DNA from: Bemisia tabaci | Taxonomy: Eukaryota > Arthropoda > Insecta > Hemiptera > Aleyrodidae | Length of the DNA stretch: 64,000 nucleotides | Reading direction: 5' to 3' | Assembly (NCBI RefSeq): GCF_918797505.1 | Contig: NC_092801.1 | Coordinates: forward strand, 31,076,487-31,140,486 | Translations under genes and position numbers: made by a program | The notes under the pieces: model-generated | The model's input: only the letters and a program-made list of their open reading frames with translations | What the model was told of the DNA's origin: nothing | The model's database searches: none | Part shown: in pieces, positions 44,295 through 57,200 of the stretch | Layout: each line of letters opens with the position of its first letter | Numbering within the stretch: the first letter of the stretch is position 1

Positions 44295-45649
44295 TTGATT
44301 ACTCTCAAGGTCGAGGAGCAATGATCTTTCCTTTTTAAGACTATTCAACTTTTGCATCGACAAGATTGAACCTGTCCGTCGAGTTGCAATTTCCCGCTGA
44401 AGATTCAAATTTTCCCGGTGACCAACGGATGGATAGTTTTGATGTCGCTCATTGCTCCGTAAGTCCAATTAGCTCCCACAACGTTGTCGGATTCGAGATG
44501 ACAATGTGACATTTCACGTCATGATTCGAGAGGAAAATCATAATTTCTTGGTCAATATGACAGCTGGGTGGGGTGACGTTACGTAATGGATGCTTCGAGT
44601 GACGTCACACAAAATGGATAGGCAACGAGTAGCCGGGTAAAGCTGAGTCCTCTCGTGTGGTAAGGGACCTATGTTGCATGAAAAACCCTGTGCAGATAAG
44701 TTCTTTGAGGATGAATTTCCTCAATTCATGCTAAGAGTAATGTCATTGATCTTCCGTATTAACTAAAGTCAATGCTTGAACGGGTAGGCAATCTGCAACG
44801 AGACCCCTCCCCTCCCGAACATGATCGTGAAGAGAACGGGTGACGTAACGTTATGCTAAAGAAGCTATGCCGCATGGAAAACTCTACGAAGATGGGACCT
44901 TTCAGGGAAAATGTCATTTCCACTCGAAGCAACACTGTTTTAATTAGTTTGAAAGTGGGTTCTGATTGGCTAGTTCCAGCAACGTTGTCAGATTCGAGAT
45001 GACATTGAGACATTTCATAACATGATTCGACCGAAAATCATGTGGCAGCTGGGTAGGGGCTAACGTGATTCGAAAGAAAATCATATTTTCTGTTCAATGT
45101 AGCGGCTGGCTAACACCAGAGACGAGGTGCGAGTGATCGATTATCGATATTTCCCCATTAGAAGCTATGGTAAAGAATCGATTATAAAGGTGATCGATCC
45201 TCCTCCATAGGTATAAATGGCAGATCAATCGATATATCTCACAGCATGACACGCTGCTGGTCAACATGATTCGAAAGAAAATCATTTTTTCTCGTTCAAT
45301 CTGACATCTGGGTGCGGGCTAACATGATTCGAAAGAAAATATTTTTTTCTTGGTTAGTGTAGCAACTTGCCCCTCATTAATTCAAATTTTCCCGCTCAAC
45401 TTTCAACCCTGTTACGTCACAACTGAAAAACATGGTTGACATGTCATACAATAAAACACCCCCAACACCCTGAAATAATTCCGATTTTTCTGCACAATTT
45501 TACAACATTGGTGACGTCACAACATGAAACATTGTTGCCAGATTGTATACTATAACACACATATCACATACCCACCATCGCGAAATAATTCGGATTTTTC
45601 TGCACAGTCTGGCAGCTGGGTGGGGGCTACTTCCCATATTCTAGCTACT
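44295..45649 (-). repeat. Polinton right TIR
   Basis: Reverse complement of 34628-35982, ending ...CCCATATTCTAGCTACT followed by GAAGTA. The inner boundary is sharp at TTGATTACTCTC (44295). Its hAT-like MITE copy lies at 45117-45259. Confidence 0.95.
45117..45259. repeat. hAT-like MITE embedded in the right Polinton TIR
   Basis: Mirror image of 35018-35160 at the same distance from the element end, with no difference noticed in the parts compared. Confidence 0.75.
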
Positions 45650-45655
45650 GAAGTA
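45650..45655. repeat. Right target-site duplication GAAGTA of the Polinton
   Basis: Exact copy of 34622-34627 immediately after the right TIR. Confidence 0.93.
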
Positions 45656-45689
45656 TCCCTAATTGCTCGAAACTGCGTAGAGCGAAGAA

Positions 45690-45970
45690 TGGACCACTAG
45701 ACAAGGCACGAATTTCAGCATTCTGATACATGCTTCTGCATCAAAATTTCAACTATAACACGATACGCACAGCAAAAATTACCGAAATCGACTCCTTACG
45801 AAGATATTTAATGATTCTTGATGCGTGAATTCAAACCACCCGCTCATGAAAACTCAATGCTTTACGTGATTCACATCGCGCGCTAAACGTTATCATGACA
45901 GTCTCTGCGATATAAAAATCTGGCAACCTCAATCTTGACGCTTTGTCTCAGCTGTAGCAAATTGCTTATA
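45690..45970. repeat. Partial MITE, TGGACCACTAGACA family
   Basis: Starts TGGACCACTAGACAAGGCAC and runs through CAACCTCAATCTTGACGCTT, then breaks off. Full copies are at 49056-49594 and 53324-53870. Confidence 0.78.
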
Positions 45971-46307
45971 GTTCTTCAATTATATATAATTCGAACGAAT
46001 CGATAATACTGTCTTTTGGATACTGCGAGAAACAGAGATACGAGAATAAAATTTTCCGCGCAAGCAGTACTCTGACGTGCAATGGTAAAAGCCGTATGAA
46101 CAATCGAGAGTTGCCACATTTCCTTCGATAAAATGTATGTTTCTTAAGAGAGTTATGAATATTTTCCCTTGAAATTTTCAGGAACTGTAGGTACAATTAC
46201 GTGCGAAATATTCAAAAAATTTACCAGGTAATTCATGTTACGCCTGAAAGTTCATACGGCGTTTTTCCTCTGCACGGCAGTGCTGAACTCATCACTTCAA
46301 ATGTTAT
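45971..46307. other. Intergenic, nothing recognised
   Basis: No credible gene. AGAGTTGCCAMATTTCC-type sequence recurs near 46110, 46947 and 50535, suggesting another old dispersed repeat. Confidence 0.4.
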
Positions 46308-46433
46308 TTGGACGCATTTCTGTCAAACGGAACTATGTGCATTGTGATGTGAGCCCTGTTATGCATGTATTTTTATGGGTCTCAGGGCTCTCGTCTTAAT
46401 GCACATAGTTTTGTTTGACAGAAATACGTCCAA
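46308..46433. repeat. Palindromic MITE, GGACGTATTTCT family
   Basis: TTGGACGCATTTCTGTCAAA mirrors TTTGACAGAAATACGTCCAA, both with TATGTGCATT-type inner blocks. 126 bp, non-coding. Confidence 0.85.
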
Positions 46434-49055
46434 TTTTTGTAAATTTCGATGAAACGACAGCACGAACCTCGATTCTCATTCGGCGCAACTACGTGGAAAC
46501 ATGGCTGACACATACATCGACCCGAGTTTCTCGGTAATAATGCGCACTAAAAGGTTCAAAAAAGGTTCTCTTAAAAAGCAGAGGTGGTAAATTTAAATTC
46601 ATGATATTCCACGATTCCCTTCAATTTTTCAGCCATTACGAAAAACAGGGTAAATTCCTCGCCTAGACATACGAAAATGACACAAAAACTATTAAATGGT
46701 TCATAAAACCGGGCTGGCTGTAAGCTGTAACATCTACGTCTACACAAAATAGAGAGCGTGCTGACACAGGGATAAATGTTTAGTCTCACGCAGGAAATAA
46801 CTTATTTTGTTCGCGCTGATTCTGTACTTCTACGAAGCTTTTACATGCTTTATCGGAGTCGTCGCACAAATTTGTCTGAGTAAATGTATTTTCTCACAAA
46901 TTAAAAAAAAAATCCTGCTAAGGAAGAACACCGTATGAAAATTCGAGAGTTGCCAAATTTCCCTTAATAAAACAAGTATTTTTGACGCCATGCATGCATA
47001 TTTTTCCCTGAAATTTTCAGATATTTTAGATTAAATTGCGTACAAAATTGTCTGAAAATTTTGGGGGAAGTATTCACTATTTTCTTAATAATGTTGTTTT
47101 TTTATCGAAGGAAACTTGGCAGCGTCTGAAGGCCCATGCGACGTTCTTCCTTAGCACGGCAGAATTTTGCTCAGTTCATTATTCGGGCAGCAAATCCACA
47201 CTCATGGGTCTACTTGACCAGTCGCTGCTGGTGACTGAGAAAAAAAAATCGTTTTTGGAGTGGTAAATTTGTCAACCTGCGATGTAAATTACGTGAAATA
47301 TGGGATTCAAAATTTACTTTGGACATTTTTGGTATGCTTCCATTTGACGCTTGGGTGACTTTACCCGTACACAATCTGCTCCACACATTGGATAGAGGCA
47401 ATAGAAGAGGTCGGACAAAATTGGGAAACTTTAAATGCTTATAACTCCGTTTATAGAAAACTTTGAGATTCTAAAAGTGGTTCCATTGGTTTCCTCGTAC
47501 AATTTTCTTAAAGAAACACCTCTTAAAATTTAAAATGTGACGAAGTAAACATCAAAATTTGCAGTTTTAGCCAAAAATTCCATGTCCGCCCTAACCAATT
47601 GGCTCCATCCACTGTGCTCCTTTCGCTGTGGCTTTTGCGTGCGACAGAACTATCGCGTGAAACGAATTTTTCAATTGCTAATATGTAGTATGGAATCACA
47701 ACAATATTTTACGTTGTAAGCTTGCTATCACGCATAGCACACGCCCCGCGGCGAACGTGGCGCTTCTTGTGCGTTTCTGCAATACTTTTTGCCCCCTCAA
47801 AAAAATGGCAAGTGCCACTCGAATAAAATTTTTTTCAACCAAAAAATTAAAGAATGCCACCTCTGAGCCAAAATTACTTTTCCATCCGATTTTTGAAACC
47901 AGGCTCAATTTTTTTTACTTTCGATTCATATAGGAAGCGAAAGAAAAACCAGCCGAAATGTTTCATAGAGTTCGTGTTCAATGGGCGTGCTGCAAACTTC
48001 AACTACAGTGCGACAAAAAGAGCTGCCTTTTGGGGAAAAAGGCTAAAAAAATCACTTCGAATAAATCATGAGAGCCAAAAAATCAACCTTAACTGTTTTT
48101 GCGTAAGGGATGTGCGAATTTTTAAGTTTTCTGTTTCAAACTATGTATACTGGACACAGACTGGACATTTTGTTACGTTAAATGTTTATTTTTAGCTGCA
48201 AAAAGCATAAAAATGGGAGAAACAATGAGTGAGCAATCACTCTTGAGTGATTGCGTGCTCAACTTTGCACTTTTTGTTTTTAAGCTGAAAAGAAACTCAT
48301 CATAGCTTAACAAGTCCCGCTTAATGGTGGTTTTCAGCCCTGGTTTACACGCACGTTTCCAATTTTTACGCTCTGAAATGCTTATTTCCTGGCAATAAGA
48401 TGCGTGCATCTCCCTAATTCGACTACATTCTCAGAAAATTGAGGATGTTTTTGCTGGAACGACACACACTCTGTACAATGTTATAGCTTAGATTGAGAAA
48501 CTTTGTATTCAACTTGCAACTTAGTGATATGAAAGTGCTCCGTGGATTTCTAACACGAAAATCAACGGCGTACTCACGTATATTTCCAAAAAAATTGTCA
48601 GTCTGCGCGCGATTCTGGGAGAAAAGGAGCGAGCAATAATATAATTGGGTCGACTGAAACCCATTAGAAATCCATTAGTGATTTTTTTACAACCGATTTT
48701 AATTTTATTTCAGAGTAGTTTGGATCCAGTATTCCAGCACTATTCCTGGTGAATCATTCTATTTCTTGCAGTGTTCGAATTTCATTTTTCGTGTCTTTTC
48801 CCCTAATGCCATACATATACGAACCGTCAAAAAATGAAAAATGAAAATGTAAAGGAGAAATTAAGGTAGAAGGAAGGAAAGAGGTGTTACTAGGAGTGGA
48901 GAGGGGATGAAGGGGTAGAGGGTGAGAGGGGGAGAAGGGGGGCATTCGTAATTGGGCTGACGTGTCCCATTGCTCGGATTGGTGTTATGGTTGAGGCTCT
49001 TACTCTTCTCACCGCGATCGTGTACGGTGCACGGCAATTCCTATGTTGACCTCAA
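46434..49055. other. Intergenic, no gene recognised
   Basis: Short ORFs only, none with a recognisable motif. A purine-rich G/A tract lies at about 48885-48945. Confidence 0.4.
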
Positions 49056-49594
49056 TAGACTATTAGACAAGGTACGAATTTCAGCAATCTGATACATGTT
49101 TCTCAACCAGAATTTTACGTAAAACATGATTTTCACAACGAAAATAACTGAAACCGACTTTTAACGATGATATTAACGTTTTTATTACACATTGGTTACG
49201 AGGAATTTGAACTGCACGCTCACAAGAAACTCAAAGCTCTACGTGAGTCAAATCGCGCACTACAACGGTTTCAGCAAGCTTCTCAATCGATGTTCATTTG
49301 CCACCATGTGTTGTTCAAACTTTAAGCAATTTGCTAAAGCTGAGCCAAAGCGTCAGGTTGCCAGATATTTATATCGCAGAGACTGTCATGATAACGTTTA
49401 GCGCTCGATGTGAATCACGTAGAGCATTGAGTTTTCATGAGCGGATGGTTTGAATTCTCGCATTAAGAATCATTGAATATCTTCGTAAGGTATTGATTTC
49501 GGTAATTTTTGTTGAGCGCATCGTGTTCTACGTGAAATTTTGGTTAAGAAGCATGTATCAGAATGCTGAAATTCGTACCTTGTCTAGTGGTCCA
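49056..49594. repeat. MITE, TGGACCACTAGACA family
   Basis: The left end (ACTATTAGACAAGGTACGAA) mirrors the right end TTCGTACCTTGTCTAGTGGTCCA. Inner arms carry GATACATGTTTCT and its complement. About 540 bp, non-coding. Confidence 0.85.
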
Positions 49595-51122
49595 TTGTTT
49601 TAGCCCGTATCGCAAGTTATATGTATACCTCCTATTAGTGAATCCGTCCTGTTTTATACCCTATCTATCTCCATACAAAACTCGAAGTGAATAATTACAT
49701 ATCGTGTAGAATCCGTGCAACTTAATAAGTTTGTTTTGGACCTCGAAATGGATTGAATGTGGCGGTTCTATGAGCAAGCCAGCCTGCTTTCGAGGCAGGT
49801 TATACTAGAGTACCTGTATAGGGAGAGTACCGACAGATCTGAAACTCCGAAAGTCCATCAGGCCTTCACCGATGCCTCCGCGAATAAAGTTAGGGCCCAA
49901 AAGGGCAGCCAACCTATGAATTTCAATTATCCAGAGCGATTTACTGATACTATTGTTACGAACCGTCCTTTATTAACCACGTGTTTGACTCAGTTTTTGC
50001 ATAAATTTACTCAATTTCGCGGAAGAACGCTCATTTCTGTACATTCTTGGCCATCTTGGTTAGAATTGGAATCTGCAGACTGGCAGTGAAATTTTGTGCG
50101 TTAGAAGTTGGTTAGAAGGGTGGCTGCACTTTTGGGCCCTAAGCCCTCCATGAACCGATCTGTCCAAACTCTATACAGGTTCTCAAGGTTATACACTTCT
50201 TTTATGTTACAAAAAAGAGCAGTAAGTACAAACATGAAGTTTTGAGAAAATGAATCTGAAAGTCAAAAATTTTCTGAGGGAGGCCCCAGGACCCCCCTCT
50301 CCGCCCCCTCTCCCGTTCGGCGTTTATAGATCTGCCTATGTGCCATGCAAGTTCTCTAAATTATTGCTTAAAGACCCTTCGATTTGAATGGGCTGAAAAG
50401 TCAAGCAACTTTTTATTTTCTAGGTTGTAGCCACCTTGGCCTGTACAGAACTAATCCATGCGTCAAAAATACTGATTTAAATCGCAACCTTTACTCTCAC
50501 GTGCAAGAGAAGAGTACCGTTTGAGCCTTCAGACGTTGCCACATTTCCTTCAAGAAAAACCGAATTTACAGAGAAAATTGTGAATATTTTTCCTCAAATT
50601 TTTCAGTCAATTTTTTTCACGATATAATCTAAAATATTCGAAAAATTCAAGGAAAAATATGCTTAACTTTTCTGAAAAATACATGTTTCATTCGAGTAAA
50701 ATTGGCAACCTTCGATTGTCTCTACGGCGTTCTTCCTTAGCACGGCAGTATACTGCTGTGCTGATGAAACACGCTGTGCGAACATTCAGAAGTTACAAAG
50801 TTCCCTCTGTTAATAGTTCTTGCAATGAAACGCACGCAATTTTTGGGGAAGTTATGTGTGTCCTTTGTAGTGCGAGTCCTTTGTCCTATGTGAGTGCTTT
50901 TGGGTTTTGAACTTGTGGGAGTGTGAGAGATGTCATCGGACGTAGTTTTCCGGATGGAATTTTACCTGTTCGTAACCAGAGATGATAGTTCCAAATTGCA
51001 AAATCAATTCCAGTTTTTAGCAGCGTTACCAGTTTTGTAGTGGTTACATCAACAGCTCAGATTCCCAGGAGACCCTCTACCCATCTCATTCCGTGTCCAT
51101 TAAATTGCGTTAGAACTCAGAG
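49595..51122. other. Intergenic, no gene recognised
   Basis: A 110-codon ORF at 49757-50089 and an 83-codon ORF at 50659-50910 have no recognisable domain, signal peptide or splice context. Confidence 0.4.
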
Positions 51123-53291
51123 TGCACGGAAAAAAAAGGTTGTCTCGTGCAGCCATGAAGATGGTCGAATCGACCATCTTCGAAAGCTGAAAACCGCGCC
51201 AACCAAATTGTTGGCTAGATCGACAACCAGCAGGTAGTGACGCTGTCTTCATGCCGCGCGGCTGGGTCAGCCCTGCGAAGATGGTTAGATCAACCCGAGC
51301 GCTCGGCCGCAGCGCTCAGCAATTATGTCAAAGTGACCCATTTTGAGGGCTACCATGCCCGCTTAGTTTTGCCAAGATGGACAGCGGTCATTGCTACAAT
51401 TTTTCGGGGCTTTTAATGGAAAATAGGGGGCCAGAAGCCCCATAAAATGAATATCTGAGAACGCTAAATTGTAAAAATGAAAAATATGAATTTTGTTATT
51501 TTATTCAACTTATTTTACTACGATAGAATTTTTTCAACCTGTTACTTGGGATTGAACCTGGACCTACCTAATCCTAACCTAACACCCTAACGATTGAGCT
51601 ATGACGACCGATGATGAAGGAGCACAAAAAATCTATATTTAACCGTCAACGTCGATCTGCTTGAGTGTGATAACTGGGAATTCGAATCTAGATTTGTATT
51701 TGTGATAATTTGTTTCATTTCTTTAAATCGCACAGCCTGTTTTTTTCTTTATTATACTGCTTTTTATTTCTACTACACACGCTACAAAAAAAACATATGA
51801 TCGGATTTACTAGTGTTTGGTTATTATTAACCATGCTGTCTTCTTGCTTTTTTTCCAATAAATGCAGTTTAGTTAGTTACCAATATACCAGTATTGTAAA
51901 TTACACGATACGGCTGACACCATGCTAGTGTGGTGTTTCCAACTGCCTAGTATGGTAATTTCAAGCTTCCCGAATTCCAGATGCTCCGACGAACTTTATG
52001 AATTCTAACATCCACTCAACATATATATTTTTAAATATTAACTCAAATTAGCAGAAACAAATTTAATATGAAAGTAGTAGATATTTTACTTACTTTTTGA
52101 TTAAAGATTCCAGCACACATACAATTACCGGCAGTTAAAGCAAATTTGACGAGAAATAGCAGATAATTGCTTCACCGATTTCAAGTAAATGATACCAAAA
52201 TGAAACTTGTTTTTACCGTCAAAGTATCATTTACAGACTAAATCAGTTTCACAAAAAGTTTAATTTCATAATAAGTACCTAGATAGATAGTTCAAAATAT
52301 ACCTACAAAAATAAACTACACGCAGTACCAATTGCCACAGTTCACGGTGGGACAGAAACTGTCAAATTTTGATTAAAGCTTAAATTCAACAAATATCCCA
52401 GGAAAATTTTACTCCGCATCAGAGTATTTTGATTCTCTAAAATTTTAACACAAATAGATATACGAACGAAGTATTCAATAATCACTGGTCAGCCTGAGAC
52501 GCTGAATGTCTTAAAATTATAATAACTAACTAACTATCATTTTCAAGGGACTTCCGTATCTTTCCGCTTTTGCAATGACTTTATACAGAACCGACACTCA
52601 CTAAAAAACAGAACAATTTTGCGAAACGCCCTTCAAGTTTTCAGAATTCACACATTTTGTTAGCCAGATTCATCGCAGCACTCTTATAACCTCCAAAAAG
52701 TGGTCGATACAGGTTTAACTAGGAAATCTCGGAAAATATACGTGGAAAGTTAAAACAGATAGATTTAAAGACAAGACGGTCGCTGTAGAAACGATTCGAA
52801 CACGAATTTGGGCAAATTACGCGTAAATTCACATGGATTAATATAGATAAATAAAGCCAGGCGCACAGACTCCGAACAACAACGTGATGAACTTGTAACT
52901 GAGTGACAAAGGAAAAATGGCGGACCGCAGCTCAGCCAGGCGGGAACTCTCACCGCGCTGACTGTACCTGATGGTTGGGTCGCCTTTGTGATGGCCAGTT
53001 CAGCTTTGTCAAGATGGTTAATCCGTCCATCTCAGCCACAGCGACATCCGCCGTAAGATTCTTGCTGGCTTGGCCTACTTGTGAGGGTATGATAACATAC
53101 ATTGCTGGTTGCACCACTAAAAGATGCAACAGTCGGATTTAATTTAGGCGTATAGGTAAATAGGATTCGTGCTTGGTCACATCGGTCAACGTGGCTGGTG
53201 AATCCAACTATTTTTGTTGGTTCTCACGGCTTTTTACTTTTCAACCATACCGCATTAGCTGTTAGAGACAACCTATTTTTTTTCCGTGTGC
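51123..53291. mobile_element. 2.2 kb TIR element without a coding region
   Basis: TGCACGGAAAAAAAAGGTTGTCTC-like left terminus (51123) mirrors GAGACAACCTATTTTTTTTCCGTGTGC on the right, about 24 bp with a 2-base difference. Short subterminal blocks containing AAGATGGT occur near both ends. No transposase ORF was found, so it is probably non-autonomous. Target duplication not clear. Confidence 0.65.
51530..51612 (-). repeat. tRNA-like (SINE or tRNA pseudogene) sequence
   Basis: The minus strand has an A-box-like TAGCTCAATCGTTAGGG and a B-box-like GGTTCAATCCC at tRNA spacing, but the arms between do not fold convincingly. It lies inside the 2.2 kb TIR element. Confidence 0.45.
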
Positions 53292-53323
53292 TTTTTTGGA
53301 ATTCTCAGGTACGCTATATTAAA

Positions 53324-53870
53324 TGGACCACTAGACAGGGTACGAATTTTAGCAGTCTAATACATGTTTCTGAACCAAAATTTCACGTAAAACACGATTC
53401 GCGCAACAAAAGTTACTGAAACTAACTTTTAGCGAAGATATCAACGTTTTTATTTCACATCAGTTACGAGGAATTTGAACTGCCCGCTCAAAAGAAACTC
53501 AAAGCTCTACGTGAGTCAAATCGCGCACTATAACGGTCTCAGCAAGCTTCTCAATCGAGCAATGTTCATTTCCCACCATGTGTTGTTCAAACTAAATTCG
53601 CTATAGCTGAGTCAAAGCGTCAAGACTGAGGTTGCCAGATTTTTATATCGCTGAGACGTTTATGATAACGTTTAGCGCGCGATGTGAATCACGTATAGAG
53701 CATTGAGTTTTCATGAGCGGGTGGTTTCGATTCACGCATCAAGAATCACCCAATATCTTCGTAAGGAGTTAATTTCGGTAATTTTCGTTGTGCGTATCGT
53801 GTTCTACGTGAAATTTTGGTCAGGAAACATGTATCCGAATGCTGAAATTCGTACCTTGTCTAGTGGTCCA
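53324..53870. repeat. MITE, TGGACCACTAGACA family
   Basis: TGGACCACTAGACAGGGTAC mirrors GTACCTTGTCTAGTGGTCCA. Inner blocks are shared with 49056-49594. 547 bp, non-coding. Confidence 0.88.
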
Positions 53871-54171
53871 TTGTAAAGAAAATGCTGCGGAGAGTTCAAT
53901 GAGTAATATTCACAAGTTTATCAACAAATTTATATTCTTTTGGAGGAGATTTGGCAACGGCAGGATGTTCATGCAAAACATTTCGTTGCATGACAAGAGA
54001 GTGGGGCCCCCTATCTGCCTCCTGAGTTTCAAATGCGTTCACATTCTAACATCACGCAGCTTTTGGAAACTCCGGCTTGCGAGCTCTACTCGTTGCGCGA
54101 TACTCGTGAGAGAAGATGTGCAGTTGTTTTGGACTTCGCAGTGGTCAACATTAGGTACAGCCATCGACACG

Positions 54172-54229
54172 ATGGAATCTTATACCTTCTTTTTCATTGC
54201 AAACGCGTTCCTTCTATCGTCTCATGGAG
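54172..54229 (+). CDS. Signal-peptide exon (gene 2 exon 1, or separate secreted protein)
   Basis: Begins MESYTFFFIANAFLLSSHG, a typical short hydrophobic signal peptide, and ends at a strong donor G/GTAAGT in phase 1. No other coding continuation is evident past the donor. Confidence 0.6.
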
Positions 54230-57200
54230 GTAAGTACCAACATTTAAAATTAACACATTCATCAAGTAAAAGTAATAAAAATATCAAATGACAAATGCCT
54301 ATGAGAGCCATTTATTACTCTAAAGTCCCAGGTACACCTGCGAGTTACATGCGCTTGTTGAGAGTGAAACACCAATAGACCAAGAGAATTTCGATAGCTC
54401 GACGTCGAGCGATCGAAATCTTGGTTTCCTATTGGTAATTTACTTGTAAATCGCATGTGTATCTGTCCCTCAACGCTCACTGGTACGGCGCGATGCTTGA
54501 AGTCCACCTACAATTTTGCAGGCGCCTCCCGCCATCAATTTTTGTGCGGAATGAAGTAACAAGTACAAGTTTCGGTGATTAACTTCAGGGGGATCAGTTC
54601 CGGAAGCAAAAAAAATTCTCGCATATCCAAAACAATGAAAAAGAGCTTGTTTCCATCTGCGCTGACTCAGAGACTTAAATGCAGAGTAGAAAAGTTGGAT
54701 GAGACGAAGCGCGTGATACAACTATTTCGACTTCCGATCAGGTAAAATTGCGTATCTCCGAAATGAAGGAGAATCTCTTTTTGGCTGACTCAGAGACTTT
54801 AACGCAGGGGTAGAAAAGAAAGGAAGATGAGAACGGGCGATACAACTATTTTGACTTCGAAGTAGGTGCCATAATTGCATGTCCGCAATATGAAGGAGAG
54901 CGTGGTGCTTTATATCGTGCCAAATATTCGGTTAGTCAAACCGAACATTCAGTTTATCTAACCGCACGTTCGGTTCGTATAATTGAACTTATAGGGTAGA
55001 AGAACCAATAAAAGAAGTTTGGTTACATGAGCCAAATTTTCGGTTACACGATTCAGAAAAACAGGTTTTATTCTAAAAAGTGTGAACGCTTAACGCACTG
55101 ATTATTACAAAAATTTAAGACACAGATTTGATATTTTGTGAAAATTAATGCGAACGTACTGATTTTCACAAAACTAGCGTGAAGGCTTTGAATTTCGAGA
55201 GAATTTTCGAGGGAAAAACAGTATTTTATCCGTGGTGATGAGGTTTCCTTCATGATAAAATTTATGCGATCTGGACCCATGTGAATTCTAATTCTGGCTC
55301 AACTTTTTGTGCGCTTTAGCCTTTTTTCTTAACCTAACGCGCCCTCATTTTTGAAATAAGACTTAAAGACGAAAGAACTTTTAGTAGGATGCAAAATGAA
55401 GGTCATACATTTTTCAAAATTCCGGCCGGGCTGATTGAGAAAGCGCTCGGTAACATCACTAAAAAGGGCCACTAAAATGGGATAGAGAAGAGCACCTTCA
55501 ACACACTGCGTAATCTCAATGCGAAAATGTGATACCACTATTCGTGCGTCACGACAGTCATTTTGCATACCCGGCTAATTGAGGGCGAATCTTTGGTTTC
55601 CAATGAACCGATAGCAAGCATCGAATTGGAGCAATCTGATACATGTTTCTCGACCGAAATTATGTTTCCATTTATAAGTAATTTCTTATCCATTTATAAT
55701 TCCATTTATAATCAATATCTAATTTCATTCCATGAATATTTCTTGTCAAGTTTCTTCGGCTGGCCCGAAGACTTGTGATCCGACCTATCTGGATGATGAG
55801 AGTTGTGGGGTGCACTGCAATTCGCTATGGGGCAGGGCACCTTTATTCAACATTCCGTGGAGTCGTGGGATTTTCCACAAGGGAAATTGCGTTTGCAGGT
55901 TCAACAACGAAAAGCTGCACTCATTCACAGCCCACGAGTGTATTCAGAAGTCCATCTGGTCATCGTTCAGAAGCAAAAAGAAAATAGCCGAACAGGGAAT
56001 CAACGTAAGACGAAAACACTATACTAAATACATATTCTCTAATTGTACACCTATGAAAGCTGGTGACATTTTCCATTCAAATGTAAGGTGTTAGACGAAG
56101 CAATCTTCAATTGGACGTATTTTGTCGCTTCTCTGGAGTAAAGGCGTATCTGGATTTTAACATGAGCCCTATTTCACATGTAAGTCCATGCTCTCTGGGG
56201 ATCATGCGGAAATCGAGATACGCCCTTATGCCAGAGGGGCGACGAATGCTAAAATGAACCTGCAGAAACGGACGGGTGAAGAAGAGAGAGTATGGTCGTT
56301 ATCGGAGTGCCGTAAGAATCAATGGGTATTATAAGACTCAAGTGACATCATCGGCAAATCCGTGGGTCTGAGTCTTTAGCTCATGAGCCCTGTCCACAAC
56401 GCTCTTATCACATGCTCACGGCTCATGAGTTAGCATATTTGGGGCTTGGTTCCTGATTTGGTTTTAATGTAAAATCCCGATTACCGATTTTCCCAAAAAG
56501 GAATCACGCCCATTGTTGCATTGTGTCTAATGCAAGTTCCACGAGCACACCCCTTCTTTTCCACACGTCTCTAGCTCTTTTCAGCATAAATACGTGCAAT
56601 TTAACAACAAAAAGTAGTTATAACTGAAGAAGAATATTTAAAGATCGATTATGAATACTTGATTAATAGTAGGAGATTCTATAGAGATGTGTCTCATAAT
56701 ACCCATAGGAATTTTATAATTGCATTCAATCAAAGAGCTGATAAAAGTTAAAAAAAATACTTAATTCTTAAAGTGTTTCAGAAAATAACTTTATTTCAGT
56801 GAGCATTGTTTTTTTACAATCAAAATGAGTTTTTTTTTTTCAATATTGGTACGCTGTGACGGGCATATGATCGTGTTTGGATGGATTCAGCTTAGAGGGT
56901 GGAAAAATCAACGAGATCCATCTAAATGCCGAATTTCTACGTCCAATATACTGACAAAGATATCATCCATCAAAAAACACGGCATATGACGACATTCAAA
57001 GTGGTATATAGTGCAAAACGTGCCCCCCCTCCCCCCGGTTTCATCAACATTTTACATCGAGCCCTCAGACAAAAATGTGTGTATCACTGATTGATGGAAA
57101 CAAGGTGCAGAAAAAACCACGGTATGCAATACCATGGCGTATGATGTCAGAGTAGACGCGGTAGAGTCACCCTTGGTTTCTTCCGCCATGGTTTCATCCG

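Larger units (their letters stand above)
34628..45649 (+). mobile_element. Maverick/Polinton-type element, 11,022 bp, polymerase only
   Basis: It has TIRs of 1,355 bp starting AGTAGCTAGAATATGGG, a perfect 6-bp duplication GAAGTA and one long protein-primed-type PolB ORF. 5'-AG termini, 6-bp duplications and PolB together are the recognised Polinton signature. Known complete Polintons are usually 15-20 kb and also encode a retroviral-type integrase, a packaging-type ATPase, a cysteine protease and capsid proteins; I find none here. The TIRs matched in every segment I compared and ORFs inside them have identical lengths, so insertion is recent or the ends are homogenised. Layout: TIR, about 1.2 kb leader, PolB, about 1.2 kb non-coding, a diverged TIR-like zone, TIR. 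It may be mobilised by proteins of a fuller relative elsewhere. Confidence 0.93.

Noticed and set aside
49757..50089. 110-codon ORF as an intergenic gene
   Set aside because: No recognisable domain, signal peptide or conserved pattern, and the surroundings are repeats.
51565..51595. Interstitial insect telomere repeat (CCTAA)n
   Set aside because: Only a few irregular CCTAA words occur, inside a tRNA-like sequence. Not a telomeric array.
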